Below, piece by piece: positions 35,543-43,667 of a stretch of 64,000 bases of DNA (position 1 is the first letter of the stretch; every line of letters begins with the position of its first letter). The notes under the pieces were generated by a model, which made no database searches, had not been told where the DNA came from, and was given only the letters and a program-made list of their open reading frames with translations. Source of the DNA: Chelatococcus composti (lineage in GTDB: Bacteria; Pseudomonadota; Alphaproteobacteria; Rhizobiales; Beijerinckiaceae). Made by a program: the position numbers and the translations under genes. The DNA lies in contig NZ_JACHEH010000004.1 of the NCBI RefSeq assembly GCF_014201415.1, positions 310,001-374,000 of the forward strand. Direction: 5' to 3'.

Positions 35543-36298
35543 TCAGCCGCCGTCTCCGAACAGCGACAGCTGCGTATCGGGCGGGCGCTTGCGCCCGCCT
35601 TTTTGCTGGCCGCGGGCGGCGGTCGGCGGTTCGCCGGCCGCAGGTTGCTGCACCGTCGCGTCGTCGCGACGCGCATCGTTGAGGTTCGCTGAAACGGGGC
35701 GCATCGTCAGCAGGTCGTCCGGCGCAGGCCGCACGAGGCCGAGCGCCTCGAGGCCGGGCTGCGAGCAGTCGAGCCACAGCCCGGCATCATTCGCGGCGAT
35801 GATGACAGGCATGCGCGGGTGAAGTGACGCGAGCGCGCCGTTGGCACTGGTCGTGACGATGGCGACAGTGTCGATCTCGCTGCCGTTCGGGCTCGCATAG
35901 GTCTCCCAGACGCCGGCAAAGAGCATGAGGCCGCCATCGGCGCGCTCGATCATGAAGGGCGTGGTTTTCGTCCCGTCCCGGCGCCATTCGTAGAAGGCGC
36001 TGGCCGGCACGAGACAGCGGCGGTGGCGGGCGGCCGTGCGAAAGGCCGCCTTCTGCACGAGCGTCTCGCCTCGGGCGTTGAACAGCAGAGGCATCGCCGC
36101 CGGATCCTTCGCCCAGGCGGGAATGAAACCCCAGCGCATCAGGGCAAAGTGCCTGCGGCCCGCAGTGTCGGCCGTGACGACGCCGATCGGCTGGGTCGGC
36201 GCGATGTTGTAGCGCGGCGGAAAACTGACCTCTTCCTCATAGCCGCACTCGGCGCGCACCAGCTCGGGAAGGAGTGTCAGCGCGAAGCGTCCGCACAT
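35543..36298 (-). CDS. SOS-response-associated peptidase (SRAP, YedK/HMCES family)
   Basis: The 251-residue product caps abasic sites in single-stranded DNA by forming a thiazolidine with Cys2. Cys2 (MCGRFAL), Glu104 (FYEWRRDGTK) and His160 (SLHPRMPVI) are present, as are PRYNIAPTQ and FNARGETL. It has a basic C-terminal extension ending in QLSLFGDGG, resembling a sliding-clamp-binding motif. It converges with the small Cys/Arg-rich gene, and its 3' end contains that gene's terminator. No clear LexA site upstream. Confidence 0.95.
   Translation of the reverse strand: MCGRFALTLLPELVRAECGYEEEVSFPPRYNIAPTQPIGVVTADTAGRRHFALMRWGFIPAWAKDPAAMPLLFNARGETLVQKAAFRTAARHRRCLVPASAFYEWRRDGTKTTPFMIERADGGLMLFAGVWETYASPNGSEIDTVAIVTTSANGALASLHPRMPVIIAANDAGLWLDCSQPGLEALGLVRPAPDDLLTMRPVSANLNDARRDDATVQQPAAGEPPTAARGQQKGGRKRPPDTQLSLFGDGG
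35558..35572 (-). other. Beta-clamp-binding-like motif QLSLF at the SRAP C-terminus
   Basis: These bases encode residues 243-247 of the SRAP protein, QLSLF, four residues before its end. This matches the bacterial sliding-clamp-binding consensus QL(S/D)LF found in polymerases and repair proteins. Binding is inferred, not shown. Confidence 0.5.
35580..35604 (+). terminator. Intrinsic terminator for the Cys/Arg-rich gene, inside the SRAP coding region
   Basis: GGCGGGCGC (35580-35588) pairs with GCGCCCGCC (35591-35599) and is followed by TTTTT at 35600-35604. It stands 41 bases after the rightward small gene's stop codon. On the opposite strand the same bases encode basic and Pro residues near the SRAP C-terminus. 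Confidence 0.85.
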
Positions 36299-36460
36299 GG
36301 GGATTCCTGACTGTTACGAATTTGTTTGCTTGATGATGCCACAGTCTGGTGATGGCAAAGGCTGGGCAAGACTCACGCGGGCTCGGCATGGTGTTGTGCA
36401 CAGAAGCGTCGTGCACCCGATTGCGCAGTTGAAGGACGAGGGACGGAAGTGGCTGCGGGC

Positions 36461-36964
36461 ATGTCCACGGGCACAGGCAGGGATGACGGCGACATGCCCA
36501 CGCAGGCGCCCCCCGCGCCGTCCCTCTCCACCGACTTCCTCAACCAGTACAACGAAGTGCTGATGATCATCGAGCTCGTGGCCGATGATGCGGAGCTGAT
36601 GGAGACGCTCGACGAATGGCAGCCGCGCAGCTACCGGCAACACTTCGCCAAGCACGCGCAGCTGCGCTTCGCTGAGGATGCGCTGAAGGCCTACGAGGCG
36701 CTGGCGCCGGAGCGCCGGCTCGCCTTCGAGAACCTGCGCCTTGCCATGGACGACGTGGTGACTGGCACCATCCGCGCGCTGAAGCAGGCCGGCGATGTCG
36801 AGGAACGCGCGACCATCGCCGCCACCGCCTCCTCCCTGCTGCGGCGCATGATCGAGGCCGCCGCCAGCTTCATCCGCACCGAAGGGCGCGACTGGCGCAG
36901 CTTCAGCTACGCTGAGATGCAGGGCACCATCGACCGGCTCATGGCCCGCTGGGGGCGCGGCTGA
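36461..36964 (+). CDS. Hypothetical helical protein
   Basis: The product is about 167 residues from ATG 36461; GTG 36449 and ATG 36494 are alternatives. It is predicted mostly helical and cytoplasmic, with a flexible Pro-rich N-terminus then FLNQYNEVLMIIELVADDAE and LRRMIEAAASFIRTEG. I recognise no named domain. It is divergent from the SRAP gene and converges with corA. Confidence 0.65.
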   Translation: MSTGTGRDDGDMPTQAPPAPSLSTDFLNQYNEVLMIIELVADDAELMETLDEWQPRSYRQHFAKHAQLRFAEDALKAYEALAPERRLAFENLRLAMDDVVTGTIRALKQAGDVEERATIAATASSLLRRMIEAAASFIRTEGRDWRSFSYAEMQGTIDRLMARWGRG

Positions 36965-36993
36965 GGAAAGGCCGCGCCACGGGCGCCCGGCGC

Positions 36994-37998
36994 TCACAGC
37001 CACCGTTTCCAGCGGAAGAAAAGATAGGGCGCGATGGCCGCCACCAGCATGGCGAGGAGCGCCGCCGGATAGCCGTACCACAGGTCGAGCTCTGGCATGA
37101 CCCGGAAGTTCATGCCGTAGATCGACGCAATCAGCGTCGGTGGCATGAAGACCACAGCCATGACCGAGAACAGCTTGATGATGTTGTTCTGCTCGAGGTT
37201 GACCAGGCCGAGCGTCGCATCGAGGAGGAACTGGATCTTTCCCGCCTGGAAGCTCGCATGTTCCTCCAGCGACTGCAGGTCGCGCAGGGTGGTGCGCACC
37301 TGCTCGCGCAGCTCGACCGGCACCCGCGTGGCGCGGTAGACGACCGAGAGGAATAGCAGCAGCCGCTCAATGGAGACGAGACTTTCGCGGCTCAGGGAAA
37401 TCAGCGTGCCGTAACGGCCGAGATCGCGCAGCGTCTTCTGATATTCCCCATGGCGGCCGACCGTTTTGTCGGCCACGTCGAAGACGTCGCGGGAGATCCT
37501 GTCGATGCTGCTGGCTGTCGCCTGCAGGATCTCGGCCAGCCGGTCGATGATGGTCTCGATGAGACCGGCAAAGACCTCCTCCGCGCTCGCGCCGCAGCCG
37601 CCCGGCTTGCCGGCCCGGTGCGCGAACATGGTGAAGGCGCGCGGCTCCTCGTAGCGCACGGTGACGAGAGTCGAGCCCTTGAGGATAAAGGTGACGGCCG
37701 TGATGTCCGGATCGGCGCTGTCGGCGGCATAGAGCAGGCGCACCGTCATGTAGCGTGCGCCGTTCTCGCTGTAGAGCAGCTCGGAGGGCTCGATGTCCTC
37801 CATGTCCTCGCGGGTCGGGATCTCGATGCCCAGGTGTTGCTCGACCACCCGGTCCTCCGCGTGGGTCGGCGCCACGAGATCGATCCACACGGCATCGGCC
37901 GGAAGCGGCTCGCCCGGCGGCAGAATGTACCGCTCGAGCCGGCAGACGTCCGCGGCGTCCTGCTTCGTGCGGTCGACCATGCGGTAGACGACGATCAT
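36994..37998 (-). CDS. corA: CorA-family Mg2+/Co2+ channel
   Basis: The 334-residue product has the CorA layout: a cytoplasmic alpha/beta domain, a long helix region (residues 150-260) and two C-terminal membrane helices, the first followed by the YGMNF signature that forms the selectivity filter, the second ending in FFRWKRWL. It forms a pentameric channel in the inner membrane. It converges with the hypothetical gene at 36461. Confidence 0.95.
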   Translation of the reverse strand: MIVVYRMVDRTKQDAADVCRLERYILPPGEPLPADAVWIDLVAPTHAEDRVVEQHLGIEIPTREDMEDIEPSELLYSENGARYMTVRLLYAADSADPDITAVTFILKGSTLVTVRYEEPRAFTMFAHRAGKPGGCGASAEEVFAGLIETIIDRLAEILQATASSIDRISRDVFDVADKTVGRHGEYQKTLRDLGRYGTLISLSRESLVSIERLLLFLSVVYRATRVPVELREQVRTTLRDLQSLEEHASFQAGKIQFLLDATLGLVNLEQNNIIKLFSVMAVVFMPPTLIASIYGMNFRVMPELDLWYGYPAALLAMLVAAIAPYLFFRWKRWL

Positions 37999-38080
37999 TT
38001 CCTGCGCTCCGCCAGTCTCGAACGGCTCTGTTGTCTAGCCCATCCGGCGCACGGGAGAAATCCGGCAGGCACAGCCGCCT

Positions 38081-38935
38081 TCAATGGGCCGAACCGGGAG
38101 GCGGGGGCGTATCGTCCGGCACGAAGAAATCCGGCATCAGGGGCTTCGTGGGATCGACGCGGTACTGCTCGAAGTCCGTCACACCCTCAGCCGCGAGCAC
38201 GAGGTCGTCAATGAGGAAGTGGCCCGAGAAGCTGCGCGCGGGCTTGTTGAAGATGGCATAGGCGGCATCCGCCATGATCTCGGGCGTGCGGCTCGCCTCC
38301 ATCATCGCCTCGCCGCCCAGGAGGTTGCGGATGGCGCTCGTCGCGATGGTCGTGCGCGGCCACAGCGCATTGACGGCGATGCCCCTGGGTCGCAGTTCAC
38401 CAGCGAGGCCGAGCACGCACAGGCTCATGCCGTACTTGGCGATGGAATAGGCAAGATGAGGGGCGAACCACTTCTCCTTCATGTCAAGCGGCGGCGACAG
38501 CATGAGGATGTGCGGGTTCTCCGCCTTCTCGAGATGGGGAATGGCGTATTTCGACACCATGAAGGTGCCGCGCGTGTTGACCTGGTGCATCAGGTCAAAG
38601 CGCTTCATGTCCGTCTCGAGCGTGCCGGTGAGCTGGATGGCGCTTGCATTGTTGACGACGATGTCGATGCCGCCGAAGGTCTCGGCCGTCTGGGCGATTG
38701 CGGAAGCCACCTCGTCCTCGTTGCGCACGTCCACGACGAGCGGCAGCGCCCGCCCGCCCGCAGCCTCAATATCGGCGGCAGCGGTGAAGATCGTGCCGGG
38801 AAGTTTCGGATGCGGAGCTGCCGTCTTGGCGGCAATGGCGACATTGGCCCCGTCCCGCGCAGCCCTGAGCGCGATGGCGAGGCCGATGCCGCGCGAGGCG
38901 CCGGTGATGAACAAGGTCTTGCCGGACAGTGACAT
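38081..38935 (-). CDS. SDR oxidoreductase, HSDL2-like
   Basis: The 284-residue product has TGASRGIGLAIALRAARDGA at residues 11-30, NNAS near 100 and Tyr-x3-Lys in LAYSIAKYGMS near 166. The stretch around MLSPPLDM and AVNALWPRTTIAT resembles hydroxysteroid-dehydrogenase-like protein 2, without its sterol-carrier domain. It lies three bases downstream of another SDR gene and follows an acyl-CoA dehydrogenase gene, so the three may act in fatty-acid or acyl-CoA catabolism. Confidence 0.9.
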   Translation of the reverse strand: MSLSGKTLFITGASRGIGLAIALRAARDGANVAIAAKTAAPHPKLPGTIFTAAADIEAAGGRALPLVVDVRNEDEVASAIAQTAETFGGIDIVVNNASAIQLTGTLETDMKRFDLMHQVNTRGTFMVSKYAIPHLEKAENPHILMLSPPLDMKEKWFAPHLAYSIAKYGMSLCVLGLAGELRPRGIAVNALWPRTTIATSAIRNLLGGEAMMEASRTPEIMADAAYAIFNKPARSFSGHFLIDDLVLAAEGVTDFEQYRVDPTKPLMPDFFVPDDTPPPPGSAH

Positions 38936-38938
38936 GGC

Positions 38939-39805
38939 TCAATCCTCCCGGTCAGCGGCTCTTTCGGCGATGGAATAGCGCGGCGGGCGACGACCGTCCG
39001 CGTCGGTGAAGCCATAGAGGCTGGCGAGGTCGCCAACATGGAGGATCCTGCCCGCGTGACGTGTAACGTCCGCATCGCACGCGAGCGCCGCCACCGCTCG
39101 TCCGGCATAGAGCGGAGTTTCCTGGGCCTCCGTCGCCAGGGATGAGCCGGCGACGCGCTCTGTGCGCACGAAGCCGGGTGAAAGGGCGAGCGCCGTCACG
39201 CCGTGGGGCGCAAGCTCGCTCGCCATGGCGAGCGTCAGCCGCGCCATCGACGCCATGGCGAGATCGTAGAACACATCGCCGAGATAGGCGCCACCGTCGT
39301 CGAAGAGCACGGTGACGAAAAGGCCGGCGCGCGCGCCCGCCATCACAGGCGCGAAGGCCCTGGCGAGAAGCAGCTGGGCGTAGACGCCGCTCTCGAACAC
39401 GGTGCCGAGGCGCGCCGCCGGCCGGCGCCAGAAGGGCGTGCCCCACGCCGAACCGTCGGGATAGCGCTCGCCGTCGAACCCTTCGTCGCCGCCCCACACG
39501 GCATCGACGACGAGATCGACGCGACCGAAGCGGCGCAGCATCCAGGCGACGAGACCGTCGACCTCGCGCTCCACGGTATGGTCGCACCGATAGGGATAGC
39601 CGCGGCCGCCGAGCGCCTCGACGAGGCGCGCCGTTTCCTCGATGGTCTCCGGCCGCCCGTCGGTACGCGGCCCGGCCTCGCTCGACCGGCCGGTCACGAC
39701 CACCGTCGCGCCAGCCTCGGCGAGACCGCGGGCAATGCCGCGCCCCACGCCACGGGACGCGCCGGCGACGACGCAGATGCGGCCGGAGAGAGGCCCACCC
39801 GCCAC
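38939..39805 (-). CDS. SDR-fold protein lacking the catalytic lysine
   Basis: The 288-residue product starts at GTG 39805; the open frame upstream overlaps the acyl-CoA dehydrogenase gene and is not SDR-like. It has the dinucleotide motif GASRGVGRGIA (15-25) and resembles DHRS1-type SDRs. At the active site, Tyr180 is followed by DLAM, so the usual Tyr-x3-Lys lysine is Met184; the catalytic Ser region is also altered (VTVLFDDGG). It may be inactive or use another mechanism. It lies five bases from the acyl-CoA dehydrogenase gene. Confidence 0.82.
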   Translation of the reverse strand: MAGGPLSGRICVVAGASRGVGRGIARGLAEAGATVVVTGRSSEAGPRTDGRPETIEETARLVEALGGRGYPYRCDHTVEREVDGLVAWMLRRFGRVDLVVDAVWGGDEGFDGERYPDGSAWGTPFWRRPAARLGTVFESGVYAQLLLARAFAPVMAGARAGLFVTVLFDDGGAYLGDVFYDLAMASMARLTLAMASELAPHGVTALALSPGFVRTERVAGSSLATEAQETPLYAGRAVAALACDADVTRHAGRILHVGDLASLYGFTDADGRRPPRYSIAERAADRED

Positions 39806-39810
39806 GTCGT

Positions 39811-41610
39811 TCAGCCCGCGAGGGCTGCCTCGGCGTCGGCGAGAGCGGATGCGCCCGCCATCACAGTCTGCGCGAGGCCGCGCGCGCCGGTGGCAATGTT
39901 CTCCGCAAAGAAGCGCGCAAGCGCGATGCGCCCGGCGTGGGCGGGGTTGGTGTCGCCGGCGGCGCGCGCCTCGCTCGCGGCGAGCGCCGCCTTTGCGAGG
40001 GCCGTGCCACCCTGGGCGATACCGAAGAGACGCAGATAGGGCGTCGCCGCGGCCAGCACGTCGGCGGAACTGTTGCCGGCAAGCGCCTTGAGGAGGAAGG
40101 AGGTGGCATCGTCGAGCGCATCCACCGCCTCGCGCATCCGCGCCGCCGAGGCGCCGAAGGCTTCGTCGCGGCTGGCGACGAGCCGGGCGCCGACCTTGCG
40201 CATGTCCGCGATGGCGCCGCGCACGGTGGCGCCGTCGGACAGGGGCAGCTTGCGCATGACAAGGTCGATGGCCTGGATGCCGTTGGTGCCCTCGTAGATC
40301 GGCGCGATGCGCGCGTCGCGCAGGTGCTGGGCAGCCCCCGTCTCCTCGACGAAGCCCATGCCGCCGTGCACCTGCACGCCGAGCGAGGCGACCTCGCATC
40401 CGATGTCGGTGGAGAAGGCCTTGGCGACGGGCGTCAGCAGCGAGGCGAGCTCGTGCCCCCTGCGACGCGCTTCCGCGTCGCCGCTGAGGCGGCCGCGGTC
40501 GATGGCGGCCGCCGTCATCAGGCAGATGCCGCGCGCCGCGTGGGTCATTGCCTTCATCGTGAGCAGCATGCGCTGCACGTCCGGATGGAGGACGAGCGGG
40601 CTCATGCCCTCTCCCGCGGCGGCGCCTGGCGCCCGCCCCTGCCGGCGTTCGCGGGCATAGGACAGGGCCTGCTGGTAGGCCCGGTCGGCAATGGCGACGC
40701 CCTGCGTGCCGACGGCGAGGCGGGCGTTGTTCATCATGGTGAACATGCAGGCGAGGCCGCGGTTCTCCTCACCGACCAGCCAGCCGACCGCGCCGCCCGC
40801 GTCGCCATAGACCATGGTGCAGGTAGGCGAGGCGTGGATGCCGAGCTTGTGCTCGATGGAATGGCAGCGCACGTCGTTGCGCGCGCCAAGTGAGCCGTCG
40901 TCATTGACGAGGAACTTCGGCACAAGGAACAGCGAGAGGCCGCGCGTGCCGGGCGGCGCATCCGGCAGGCGGGCAAGCACCAGATGCACGATGTTCTCGG
41001 TGAGGTCGTGCTCGCCGTAGGTGATGAAGATCTTCGAGCCCGTGATGCGGTAGGTGCCGTCGTCCGCGCGCTCCGCGCGGGTCCTGACCGCGTTGAGATC
41101 GGAGCCGGCCTGCGGCTCCGTGAGGTTCATGGTGCCCATCCACTCGCCGGAGACGAGCTTCGCGAGGTAGCGCCGCTTCAGATCCTCGCTTGCATGGGTC
41201 GTGATGGCCTCGACGGCGCCGGCCGTGAGCAACGGGCCGAGGGCGAAGGACATGCATGCGGCGTTCCAGAACTCGACGCAGGCGGTCTGCACCAGGCTGG
41301 GCAAACCCTGCCCGCCCCACTCGGGATCGCATGGCAGCGCGTTCCACCCCGCCTCGGTCCAGTCGCGATAGACGTCCTTCCAGCCCGGGGCGGTCGTCAC
41401 CTCCCCGTCGGCAAAGCGTGCTCCAGCCCGGTCGCCGGGCGCGTTGAGCGGCGCGATACGCTCGGAGGCGAACCGGCCGGCCTCCTCCAGGACCTGCTCC
41501 ACGAGATCGAGGGAAAGGTCGGGGTACAGCCCTTCGGCGATGCCCTCTTCCAGTCCGGCCACATGCCGCATGGTGAAGGCCAGGTCTTCGACCGGTGCCC
41601 GATAGGTCAT
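39811..41610 (-). CDS. Acyl-CoA dehydrogenase
   Basis: The 599-residue product starts at ATG 41610. It has the acyl-CoA dehydrogenase core: GTMNLTEPQAGSDLNAVRT near residue 158, ITGSKIFITYGEHD near 190, and the catalytic Glu region PIYEGTNGIQAIDLVMRKL near 450. A C-terminal helical extension places it among the longer FadE-like bacterial enzymes. It oxidises an acyl-CoA with FAD, passing electrons to electron-transfer flavoprotein. First gene of a three-gene leftward group with the two SDRs. Confidence 0.95.
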   Translation of the reverse strand: MTYRAPVEDLAFTMRHVAGLEEGIAEGLYPDLSLDLVEQVLEEAGRFASERIAPLNAPGDRAGARFADGEVTTAPGWKDVYRDWTEAGWNALPCDPEWGGQGLPSLVQTACVEFWNAACMSFALGPLLTAGAVEAITTHASEDLKRRYLAKLVSGEWMGTMNLTEPQAGSDLNAVRTRAERADDGTYRITGSKIFITYGEHDLTENIVHLVLARLPDAPPGTRGLSLFLVPKFLVNDDGSLGARNDVRCHSIEHKLGIHASPTCTMVYGDAGGAVGWLVGEENRGLACMFTMMNNARLAVGTQGVAIADRAYQQALSYARERRQGRAPGAAAGEGMSPLVLHPDVQRMLLTMKAMTHAARGICLMTAAAIDRGRLSGDAEARRRGHELASLLTPVAKAFSTDIGCEVASLGVQVHGGMGFVEETGAAQHLRDARIAPIYEGTNGIQAIDLVMRKLPLSDGATVRGAIADMRKVGARLVASRDEAFGASAARMREAVDALDDATSFLLKALAGNSSADVLAAATPYLRLFGIAQGGTALAKAALAASEARAAGDTNPAHAGRIALARFFAENIATGARGLAQTVMAGASALADAEAALAG

Positions 41611-41737
41611 CGCCGCTTCCTCTTCCTGATCCGTGCGGCCATATGAGACCGCGCATTTTGTGCGTGCCACGCGGCCCATTGACGCGCATCATAAGCCGCG
41701 TCAAAGGCTGGCAGGCAAGAGCAGAGACAGTTTAAAC

Positions 41738-42763
41738 GTGAACAATGATCGATCAACGCCCGTTGCGTCCCAAGACGGGCATGGGCAACGTGTCACCGAG
41801 CTGCTGACGGCGGACGCCGGCGGTCTGGCCCGCGCGGCCGACCTCCTGCGGCTCGGCCGGCTCGTGGCCTTCCCGACGGAGACAGTCTACGGCCTCGGGG
41901 CCGATGCCACCAATCCGCGCGCGGTCGCTGGCATCTACGCGGCCAAGCAGCGCCCCTCCTTCAACCCGCTGATATCGCACCTGCCCGATATCGCGGCTGC
42001 CGAGCGGGAGGGCGTCTTCGACGAGGACGCGATGCGGCTCGCCCGCGCCTTCTGGCCTGGCCCGCTGACGCTGGTGGTGCCGCGGGCGGAGACATCGCAC
42101 ATCTGCGATCTTGCGACGGCCGGGCTCGACTCCGTTGCCCTGCGTGTGCCCGGCCTGCCGCTTGCGCGCGACCTGCTCTCCCTCGTCGGCCGGCCGGTGG
42201 CCGCGCCGTCGGCCAACCGCTCGGGACGTGTCAGCCCTACCCGGTCCGACCACGTGCTTGCCGACCTCATCGACCGTATCGATGCGGTTATCGACGGCGG
42301 CGGAACTAACGTGGGGCTCGAGTCGACGATCGTCTCCTGCCTCAACGGCGAGATGCGCCTGCTGCGTCCCGGCGGTGTGCCGCGTGAGGCCATCGAGGAG
42401 GTGCTGGGGCGCACGCTCCTCGATGGCCCCGCATCGAAGGATGAGGAAGCGCCGCGCGCGCCAGGCATGCTCGAGTCCCACTACGCGCCGCGGGCACTCG
42501 TGAGGCTTGCGGCGGACGACGTGCGGCCGGGCGAAGGCGCCCTGCTCTTTGGCAGCGGGCGGCCGCGGGGTATCGAGGGGGCGCGCGCCGTCCGCAATCT
42601 GAGCGAAAGCGGCGACCTCGTGGAGGCCGCCGCCAATCTCTTCGCGTACCTGCGAGCAATCGACGATGCCGGGGTGGAGGCCATCGCTGTGACCCCCATC
42701 CCGGCGCACGGCCTCGGGGAGGCCATCAACGACCGTCTGCGCCGGGCAGCAGCCCCGCGATGA
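41738..42763 (+). CDS. L-threonylcarbamoyladenylate synthase (Sua5/TsaC type)
   Basis: The 341-residue product from GTG 41738 has a full YrdC domain: LVAFPTETVYGLGADATN near residue 48, KQRPSFNPLISHL near 70, AFWPGPLTLV near 100 and APSANRSGRVSPT near 155. A linker and C-terminal Sua5 domain follow (APGMLESHYAPRALV). It makes threonylcarbamoyl-AMP for the t6A modification of ANN-decoding tRNAs. The open frame extends upstream, but the start near 41738 fits the domain. Confidence 0.94.
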   Translation: MNNDRSTPVASQDGHGQRVTELLTADAGGLARAADLLRLGRLVAFPTETVYGLGADATNPRAVAGIYAAKQRPSFNPLISHLPDIAAAEREGVFDEDAMRLARAFWPGPLTLVVPRAETSHICDLATAGLDSVALRVPGLPLARDLLSLVGRPVAAPSANRSGRVSPTRSDHVLADLIDRIDAVIDGGGTNVGLESTIVSCLNGEMRLLRPGGVPREAIEEVLGRTLLDGPASKDEEAPRAPGMLESHYAPRALVRLAADDVRPGEGALLFGSGRPRGIEGARAVRNLSESGDLVEAAANLFAYLRAIDDAGVEAIAVTPIPAHGLGEAINDRLRRAAAPR

Positions 42764-42767
42764 GAAA

Positions 42768-42787
42768 AGGCCCGGCGAGCCGGGCCT
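42768..42787. terminator. Intrinsic terminator between convergent tsaC-type gene and wrbA
   Basis: AGGCCCGGC and GCCGGGCCT form a 9-base perfect stem around GA. Read leftwards it is followed by TTTTCTC, a good intrinsic terminator for wrbA. It starts five bases after the stop of the rightward gene, so it may serve both. Confidence 0.85.
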
Positions 42788-42811
42788 GTCCACGCTGGAA
42801 ACCGGGACGAG

Positions 42812-43411
42812 TCAGCCCCTGAGCTTGGCCGCGATCTCGGCGACATGCCGGCCCTGGAAGCGGGCGGCCTCCAGCTCCACGGCGGAGGGCTGGCGGCTGC
42901 CGTCGGCACCGGCGATGGTGGAGGCGCCATAGGGTGAACCGCCCTTGATCTCGTCGACGCCGGTCTGTCCGGCGAAGGAATAGGGCAGCCCGACGATGAC
43001 CATGCCATGGTGCATCAGGGTGGGGATGAAGGTCAGGATGGTCGATTCCTGGCCGCCGTGCTGCGTGGCGGAGGAGGTGAAGACCGAGCCGACCTTGCCG
43101 ATGAGCGCGCCCTTGGCCCACAGCCCCCCTGTCTGGTCGAGGAAGTTGCGCATCTGCGCCGCCATGTTGCCGAAGCGGGTCGGCGTGCCGAAGATGATGG
43201 CATCGTAATCCGCCAGCTCGTCCACGGACGCGACGGGCGCCTCCTGGTCCAGCTTGAAGCCCGCCTTCGCCGCCGCCTCGGCCGGCACCAGCTCCGGCAC
43301 GCGCTTGACGACGGCATCGGCACCGGCCGAGCGCGCGCCCTCGGCCACGGCCTTCGCCATCGTCTCGATGTGGCCGTAGGACGAGTAGTAGAGAACGAGA
43401 ACCTTGGTCAT
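42812..43411 (-). CDS. wrbA: NAD(P)H:quinone oxidoreductase WrbA
   Basis: The 199-residue product is a flavodoxin-like FMN protein of the WrbA family, which reduces quinones by two electrons. Motifs are [19 protein letters not shown] near residue 6, [20 protein letters not shown] near 77 and [19 protein letters not shown] near 105. Start ATG 43411. It is preceded on the same strand by what looks like a doxX remnant, opposite a LysR gene; wrbA-doxX-lysR neighbourhoods are known in proteobacteria. Confidence 0.96.
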   Translation of the reverse strand: MTKVLVLYYSSYGHIETMAKAVAEGARSAGADAVVKRVPELVPAEAAAKAGFKLDQEAPVASVDELADYDAIIFGTPTRFGNMAAQMRNFLDQTGGLWAKGALIGKVGSVFTSSATQHGGQESTILTFIPTLMHHGMVIVGLPYSFAGQTGVDEIKGGSPYGASTIAGADGSRQPSAVELEAARFQGRHVAEIAAKLRG

Positions 43412-43456
43412 GGCGATACTCCTCTGGTTCATTCAGCAAGGGGGAAGGAAATCGGA

Positions 43457-43549
43457 TCAGGCGGCCACGGCTGGCAGCGCTGTCACCGGCGGCAGGGTCG
43501 AGACGCGCAGCAGGAAGAGCCCGTAGGGCGCGGTACGCGTGTCGAGCAT
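43457..43549 (-). pseudogene. Possible doxX remnant
   Basis: A 30-residue frame from ATG 43549, MLDTRTAPYGLFLLRVS followed by TLPPVTALPAVAA and stop. The first 17 residues look like the start of DoxX-family membrane proteins, which are normally about 130-140 residues and often found between wrbA and a divergent lysR. Here the middle is missing, as if an in-frame internal deletion joined both ends. It lies 45 bases upstream of wrbA. It could instead be a chance small frame. Confidence 0.5.
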
Positions 43550-43667
43550 GATGGCAGCGGCTCCGGGGGCACTGGTTGGGATGGTCACGAACTTCCCGGC
43601 ATTTTGTGTTTCCCTACGCGCAAAGCTACAAGTATGATCGCAAGCAGAACATTGCGCGGACGCAAGG

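Noticed and set aside
36310-36330. Possible LexA-type direct repeat upstream of the SRAP gene (GTTA-N7-GTTT).
   Set aside because: Alphaproteobacterial LexA boxes are GTTC-N7-GTTC; both halves mismatch, so SOS control is not supported.
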